Assembly (NCBI GenBank): GCA_030544215.1
Contig: JARZZO010000006.1
Location: forward strand, 53,606,501 to 53,670,500
DNA from: Zantedeschia hybrid cultivar
Lineage: Eukaryota > Streptophyta > Magnoliopsida > Alismatales > Araceae
DNA: 64,000 nucleotides
Direction of reading: 5' to 3'
In this document: positions 58,314 through 64,000 of the stretch, piece after piece
Numbering within the stretch: the first letter of the stretch is position 1
How the letters are laid out: each line of letters starts with the position of its first letter
Notes under the pieces: model-generated
The model's input: only the letters and a program-made list of their open reading frames with translations
Databases searched by the model: none
What the model was told of the DNA's origin: nothing
Program-made: the position numbers and the translations under genes

Positions 58314-59332
58314 ACTCAAGTCCCTGCCTGATCGCAGCAGCATGATGTTAGATTCTTTTTTCAAAGATTTGACAAACAAGTTGCACAGAGATTAATCAAT
58401 CAAGTGGATGCTTAACGTGATTTTAAGATTCCTTGTTGAGTTATTTGGATTCAATTAAACCATAAATTCGCTCGGGGAAAGGATCCTAGTTTCAGTTCAA
58501 TATCCACCGTTATTCTCTATGGCTTTCTCTCACAACGTTTATGGAATCTAACCGGGACTTCAACTGGTACAACCAGCCCGATGATCAAGGAGGAGTACCT
58601 TGATTTTGGGGACTTATGGAGGCCTCAACGTCAACTTCTCTAGTCTGATCAAGGGACCAACCCAATCAGAGAGAGTTGCTGACGTCAAGTAGTGTGTTCC
58701 TAAGAAAAGGAGGGTATTCGCCTCAATGCGTATGACCTATGGCCTGGATGGCCTCTAATGCTTAATAATAATGGGTAGTAGCACTCAAGTCACAAAAATC
58801 TGAGAACTGGGGAAAAATAAAAAAAACTGTCTGAATTGCGTCGAGTGTAGTCGACGCTATTCAAACAAAGTCTTAATTTTTTGCAGAAACTCAGATTGCA
58901 AACAGCAGAGAAAGGAGACTGAAAGGCGTCTGGGTTTATTGACGCATTTTGAAACGCGTCAGTGCTCCTAGACGCTTTTCAAGTCGCAGAAACAGTTTTG
59001 CAGGAAGAATTTCTGGGTTGATTCCTCCTCAAATAGGATAAAAACAGTAAATAATCAGTTCATGCAAAAAAAATTTAGTTCTAGATTTTAACATGATGAT
59101 TTTACTAACTAAACAACCAAGATGTCAATCAATCACACAGCATTTTCATCACAAAAACAGCTTTTTCAATTGATTAACGGGGAGGGCAAGATCTTGCCAC
59201 AGGGGTGTGCACGTGGTGCACGAGGGAAATTAACTAAACTAAAACACCCACCAATCGAGAGACACAAGTGGTGCACCGTGGGTGCCCGATTGATGATAGG
59301 AAGAACAAAAAACTAAAAGATGGCGAGACCAA
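58314..59332 (-). other. Leader of element D
   Basis: Between the primer site and the gag ATG on the minus strand. A 30-base near-palindrome at 58833-58862 has 12-base arms (GAATTGCGTCGA and TCGACGCTATTC, one mismatch) and a 6-base spacer; two more GCGTC modules lie at about 58924-58981. No gene is supported. Confidence 0.75.
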
Positions 59333-59350
59333 GTCCCACCGTGATCGCCA
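59333..59350 (-). other. Primer binding site of element D
   Basis: Minus-strand TGGCGATCACGGTGGGAC, seven bases after the 5' LTR; identical to the site in element B at 12113-12130. Confidence 0.85.
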
Positions 59351-59357
59351 AAAAAGC

Positions 59358-60669
59358 TGTGAGTGCTTAAAATGAACGTGTGATTATCATGAAAAATCTA
59401 AGTTGTTTAAGTGTAAAATAAACCTATTAAAAACAAAAAAAACTAAGTGCAGTGATCGCTAGAAACTTTTAACTAAAAAGTTCCAAAAGAAAGTTTTGAT
59501 CGCCTACCTGTTTGAATGCGGAAGATATTGAGTCCTTGATTCCCCCTCTTCAGCCGGCTGAAGAAAGAGAACTCTTTCTTTGTTCTTTGTTCTTGCTGTT
59601 GAATTTGAAGTTGAGGTTTAGGATCGTCCAGAGATTCTTGTGACTTTGCTTGATTTACTCCCTTTGATTCTCCTTTTTGTCCGTCAAGAAAATGGAAAGA
59701 GAAATGAAGAAACAATGGTGAGAACTTAAATAGAAGCAGTATCCATTCTAATCATGGTTTTAAACATGAAACTAAACAGCAAACTTACTTGTTTAATGGC
59801 TTTTGAAACCCCTTAATTAAATAGGTTTTGAAAAGAATGATATTGTGGTGTGTGTTGCATGGAGTGATGATGAAGAATGAAAGATTAATGAAGATGTAAA
59901 TGAAAATGCAGAAATGAAACACTTAGGCCGAATTAGATGAACAATCTTGAATGGACACCGACTTTTGAAGACAGCAGCGCTTCGGCGTTTGGACGTCGTT
60001 GCTTCGATCTTCAATCATTAACTCTGATTCTAACTTTCTCTTTTTTTTTTTCAACCATTCAAGATGCAAGGTATTTATAGACTTCTTCTGCGTCTACGGA
60101 TTTACATGGAAAAATTTGGGATTTCTCCATCTTAACCAACAGAAATACAAATTAATTCATCTTTATCTGTAATTATATAAAACGCGTCCACCATGGAAGA
60201 CGCCTTTCAGATTGATTAGGATAAAGATAAACATCTGGGAAAACTTATCTTTATCTGTATTAGCTAAAACGCGTCTACATGTATAGACGTCTTTTACACT
60301 AATTAAGATAAGGATAAACATCCGGAAGAGAAGTAGAAATAGCGTAGGAAACCTAAAACGCGTCGTTCCTTACAGACGCCTTTTACCTAATTAATCAACT
60401 GATTAAAATTCAAATTTAAACGTCAAAATAGGAATAAACTCTAAATGGCGTCCACACATGTAGACGTCTTTTAGACTTCTTCATATTTTAACTGAAATTT
60501 GAGTTAAAATCAATTTAATTGATTAACTTAAACATGTCTGTTAAACCCGACACTATTAACTTAAAAAGATCAATAAAAATTAATCAATGATTAAATATTA
60601 GACTATTCTGAGGCATTATTATATGATATGAAATTTACTCAAAATGATGTCAAAATTAGCGTGTCTACA
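59358..60669 (-). repeat. 5' LTR of element D
   Basis: 1312 bases, TGTAGACACGCTAATTTTGA...AAGCACTCACA on the minus strand. TATAAATA at 60072-60079 (minus). GCGTC near-palindromes at about 60180-60475, for example around ACGCGTCTACATGTATAGAC near 60270. Confidence 0.95.
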
Positions 60670-60674
60670 GCTGC
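60670..60674. repeat. Target site duplication of D, right copy (GCTGC)
   Basis: Matches 36629-36633. Confidence 0.95.
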
Positions 60675-62193
60675 ATCAGAACTGCACCCAAACCTCGACG
60701 AGATGCATCTGAATAAACCACAAATCCACCGGAACCTGATGGAAGCACAAGCACTAGAGCCGAAGTGAGGCGAGTGTTCAACTCAATGAAACTCTGCTCA
60801 CATTCCTCGGTCCACACGAAACGAACTCCCTTACGAGTCAACCTCGACAAGGGGGTCGCTATCGAAGAAAAACCCTGGACAAACCGTCTGTAATATCCTG
60901 CTAACCCCAAGAAGCTTTTGATCTCAGTTACTGTTGTCGGTCTGCTCCAGTCCATCACTGCCTCAATCTTGGCTGGATCCACTGCAATGCCATCTCCAGA
61001 AATGACATGCCCCAGGAAGTGCACCTTATCTAGGCAGAATTCACACTTACTAAACTTGGCATAGAGTTGGTGCTCTCTCAGAACTTGCAATACCACCTGA
61101 AGATGAGTGGCATACTCTTCCTCAGAAGAAGAGTATACCAAAATATCATCTACAAATACCACCACAAACTGACCTGGTTCATCAAATCCTTAAAAGTCGC
61201 CGGAGCATTTGTCAAGCCAAAAGGCATAACCAAAAACTCATAATGTCCATACCGAGTCCTAAAGGTCGTCTTACTAACATCAACCTCACGGATCCTCATC
61301 TGATAATACCCTGATCTCAAGTCAATCTTTGAAAACACCTTCGCAGGCTAAAACTGATCCATCAGATCATCGATCCTCGGAAGTGGGTACTTATTCTTTA
61401 TCGTCACCTGGTTCAGCTGTCTATAATCAATACACAATCTCAGAGAACCATCCTTCTTCCTGACAAATAGAATTGGAGCACCCCACGGAGAAGTACTGGG
61501 ACAAATAAAACCCTTATCCAGCAATTCCTATAACTGCGCCTTCAACTCAACAAGTTCGGCCGGAGCCATCCGATACGGGGCCTTAGACAAGGACGCCGTA
61601 CCGGGTGCAAGCTCGATAGTAAAGTCAACCTCTCGCTGAGGAGGAAGGCCAAGCAATTTCTTAGGAAACACATCAACAAAATCACAAACTACAGGCACCT
61701 TCCAAGGATTGGAACTACTGCTAACATCAGCTAAAACAACAGAGGCCAAGAAAGCCTCACAGCCACCAACAAGCAATCTTTGTGCCTTAAAGGCATAAAT
61801 AAGAATACCACGAGAAGAGAGCCTAATACCTAGGAAGTAGAAGGTCAGGATGTCCGGAAAAGAGAAACGCACCCTCTTCCTGTGGCAATCCACCTCGGCA
61901 TAATAAGCCTCCAACCAGTCCATGCCCAAGATGACATCAAAGTCGCGAATGGCAAGCACAATTAACTGGGTAGGCAACTCATGGCCCTCAATAGTCAAGG
62001 GAACCTCACTCAAACAATTATAAGACAACATAAAATCACCCGAAGGAACCTCTACCATCAGTCCATCAGACATCTCATCAACGGGTGCAGAAAGAATATC
62101 TACGAACTGCTCAGAAATAAAAGAATGCGAAGCACCCGAATCAATTAGCACATGAGCAGAGTTCCCAAGGACAGAAAGTGTACCTTCTACCAA
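60675..62193 (-). pseudogene. Element C protease and reverse transcriptase
   Basis: 62193-61528: aspartic protease with VLIDSGASHSFIS and VILGMDWLEAYYAEVDCH. Then 61527-61339 with one stop (QL*ELL), WGAPILFVRKKDGSLRLCID and a further stop. 61338-61150: FSKIDLRSGYYQMRIRE and MPFGLTNAPATFKDLMN. A short deletion with frameshift falls right before VVVFVDDILVYS (about 61160), removing roughly ten residues. 61165-60675: YVDD-equivalent FVDD, RT connection and the start of RNase H (YSDASRRGLGAVLMQ), where element D interrupts. Inactive. Confidence 0.92.
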
Positions 62194-62225
62194 GTTGGAC
62201 GCACGAGCCTCCTTCCTGGTGATAG

Positions 62226-63330
62226 CTAGAACTCTCCCCTAGGTCCTCGGCTTCTTCTGATCACCTGGCCTTTGCCCCTGACCATGCCCCTGCGGGCAAT
62301 ACCTCGCCAAATGGCCCTACTGGCCACCAGTATAGCACCTCCCAAAAAATGCAGGACACTGAGCCCCACCGTGAGTACCACCGCAATGTCGACAAGCTGC
62401 CGGAAGCCTCTGAGCTGTCTCCTACTGAGCACTGGACACCGACTGACTCTGCTGGCTCTGCCTGGGTCTACTACTACCACTGTTGCTGCCACCGCCTCGG
62501 AAGAACCTCCTGAATCTAGAGCCGAGTGAAGATGATCCTGATCCGGACGAAGGAGTTGTTGATGATGTTGTCTTTCCCCTGCCATGAACTGGCCCCTGAG
62601 TAGTCAGTCCCCTCTCCCGAGCTGACTGATCATGTTGTGCCTCTACTGCCGTGACACACCTAACCGCCGATGCCAAATCTGTACAACAGTGGGATGCCAC
62701 AAAACTCCTCAAATTGGACCTCAGTCCATCCACAAACCTCTCAGTCCGGCGCTCCTCGTCTCCTGAAATAAAAGGCACAAACCTCCCAAGTGAAACAAAC
62801 TTCATATAATATTCAAGCACTGTCATGCTTCCTTGGGGTCAACTCCATAAATTCCCTCTCCTCGGCCCTCTGGACTTGCCTAGGGAAGTACTGCACGTTG
62901 AATTCTTTCACGAAAGTCTCCCATGGGATCTCCCTGAGATTCCTATCCGCATATGACAAACTCTTCAAAGTGGTCCACCAGTCGTAGGCATCATCCTTCA
63001 ACATGAAGGTAGCCAACGGAGTCCTTTCAACCGCCGCACAATCCATAGTATCAAAAGTCTTCTCCATCTCCTTCAACCAATGAACAACCTCATCAGGGTC
63101 GAGACGACCGGTAAAATGAGGCGGCTTCAGCTTCAGGAATCTCTCTAGAGCAACTGAAGGCCCTCCCCGAGCACTAGAACTCTCACTAGGGTCTCGGGTC
63201 TAATATCTAGCCATCGTGTCCACCATAGCTTCCATGAAACATACTCAACCATACTCGGCCTACTGGCCTCAGATCCACTAGGGCCATCTCCCCGCTCTCT
63301 AATGACTGGCATCCTCTTCTTGGGAGCCAT
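62226..63330 (-). pseudogene. Element C gag
   Basis: The ATG at 63330-63328 starts MAPKKRMPVIRERG. The gag core follows in other frames: DDAYDWWTTLKSLSYADRN and FVKEFNVQYFPRQVQRAEER (63076-62813), then TVLEYYMKFVSLGRFVPF (62826-62422). A degraded CCHC knuckle (GHLARYC preceded by a stop) lies near 62310. Frameshifts near 63145 and 62820 and stops near 62426, 62316 and 62240 break it. Gag would package the element RNA. Confidence 0.88.
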
Positions 63331-63467
63331 CTAATCGCCTACAATCACAAAAATCGAAAAGTTCTAATTAGAGTCCTAAAACCTACACTACCGTCGTGCC
63401 TGTATGGGGTAATGTAATTACTTCCCGAAATTACAATATTTAACCTAGTATTCATTTATTTGCCAGA

Positions 63468-63485
63468 CCGAATGCTCTGATACCA
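63468..63485 (-). other. Primer binding site of element C (initiator Met tRNA)
   Basis: Minus-strand TGGTATCAGAGCATTCGG two bases after the 5' LTR. This supports an autonomous origin and the minus orientation. Confidence 0.95.
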
Positions 63486-63487
63486 AC

Positions 63488-64000
63488 TGTAACAACCCGC
63501 CACCCTATAATCGGGGATCCGATTACTAAATGGGTACCTAATCATTAATTTAGAGCGAAACCAGGATCTTGATAAGTCTGGGAAATAAATAATAAACTAA
63601 GCTAAACATTCACATCGCATTGAATTACAAAGGAAATGCAGGAATTAAAAATTATTACAATGCGACTCGACTCAGCAAATAATTACATACTCCAACAGAA
63701 AGGAAATAATTAAGCATACAGGCCAGAAAATAAAATGACAACTACATCGGGGCATACCCCAGAGCAACGGCTGCTGGCGCGCGACCCAAAGCAACACCTT
63801 CCTCGCTACGCCTACCTGGAACCCTCATCTGAAAACCATAGGGGTAAGTCTTATTGAAAAGACTGAGTAGGGATCTTCGATCCCCACTGCCCACTCACGC
63901 ACCCACAAGTACAGCAACACAAATAAAGATAATTTAAGCAAGTAAAGCAGTAAACATAATTCCTAGATTTCGATATAAAACACATGCATTCGAAATATAA
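63488..64000 (-). repeat. 5' LTR of element C (partial)
   Basis: The first 513 bases on + match 32629 onward with scattered substitutions (for example TGTAACAACC against TGTAACGACC). The rest lies beyond the window. Confidence 0.93.

Larger units (their letters stand above)
36634..60669 (-). mobile_element. Tat-like Ty3/gypsy element D, complete but nested into
   Basis: Both LTRs (1313 and 1312 bases), the TGGCGATCACGGTGGGAC primer site, gag-protease, pol with two RNase H domains and an integrase are present on the minus strand, flanked by GCTGC. Insertions Y (48822-58271) and E (about 39752-41089) account for nearly half the span. The LTRs differ at about two dozen positions by eye. Unlike A, G and H, D has no antisense PMD gene between pol and the 3' LTR. 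Stops and the loss of the integrase end make it defective. Confidence 0.95.
32629..64000 (-). mobile_element. Chromovirus (Tekay/Del-like) element C, 5' LTR cut by window edge
   Basis: Minus-strand Ty3/gypsy element with LTR (63488 to beyond 64000), initiator-Met primer site, gag, protease, reverse transcriptase, RNase H, integrase, chromodomain, polypurine tract and 3' LTR (32629-34713) in that order. Element D splits the RNase H. A chromodomain after a GPY/F module and the AATTCTTTTAAGGGG tract before the LTR are typical of Tekay/Del chromoviruses, whose chromodomain steers integration to heterochromatin. Several frames are broken. It interrupts copia-a pol. Confidence 0.93.

Noticed and set aside
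1..64000. tRNA or rRNA genes, organelle insertions, virus-derived host genes
   Set aside because: Scanning by eye found no cloverleaf with a plausible anticodon stem and no rRNA-like tract; tRNA-complementary bases are only the primer sites.

Overview
This window is plant nuclear DNA made almost entirely of nested LTR retrotransposons. I found no host gene, rRNA, tRNA or CRISPR array. The evidence for a plant is: Ty3/gypsy pol with a second, archaeal-type RNase H and G-patch gag-pro proteins (Tat-lineage traits), a chromodomain-bearing chromovirus, a Ty1/copia element with an initiator-Met primer site, and plant mobile domain (PMD) genes with plant-type GT-AG introns. The nesting depth suggests a large-genome flowering plant; the species cannot be read from the sequence.

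Layout on the + strand. (1) Bases 1-19661 are the right part of a + oriented Tat-like element (A): integrase C-terminus, spacer, an intron-containing PMD gene on the opposite strand (1961-14897), a second broken PMD gene (15665-16746) and a complete 3' LTR (18380-19661). A 9.9-kb element (B, 3939-13846, minus strand, TSD ATACT) is inserted in the PMD gene; B encodes gag-protease only. (2) 19662-22479 is a piece of another Tat-like copy (H) carrying the same antisense PMD gene; A appears inserted in it. (3) 22480-23472 is a truncated chromovirus LTR (F). (4) 23473-28877 is a third Tat-like copy (G), with a B-family solo LTR (24413-25811, TSD GATAT) inside its integrase. (5) 28878-32628 is the 3' end of a minus-strand copia element whose LTR holds another solo LTR. 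(6) From 32629 past the right edge runs a minus-strand chromovirus (C). Inside its RNase H sits Tat-like element D (36634-60669, TSD GCTGC), and inside D's gag sits a copia element Y (48822-58271, TSD ATTAG) with an uninterrupted 1309-codon gag-pol frame. D also holds a truncated chromovirus LTR (E).

Insertion order on the right-hand side reads G, then copia-a, then C, then D, then Y. D and Y each have LTR pairs differing at roughly 2 percent of positions (my count by eye), so both are fairly recent. Y is the only element with an intact coding region; A, B, C, D, G and H carry stops, frameshifts or deletions, and B lacks pol altogether.

The most unusual content is: the antisense PMD gene with seven exons (each a multiple of three, all introns phase 0) carried by Tat-like copies A, G and H but absent from D; arrays of about 28-38-base near-palindromes with different arm sequences in at least three LTR families; a primer-site 18-mer shared by B and D; and a TAG in the integrase shared by D and G.
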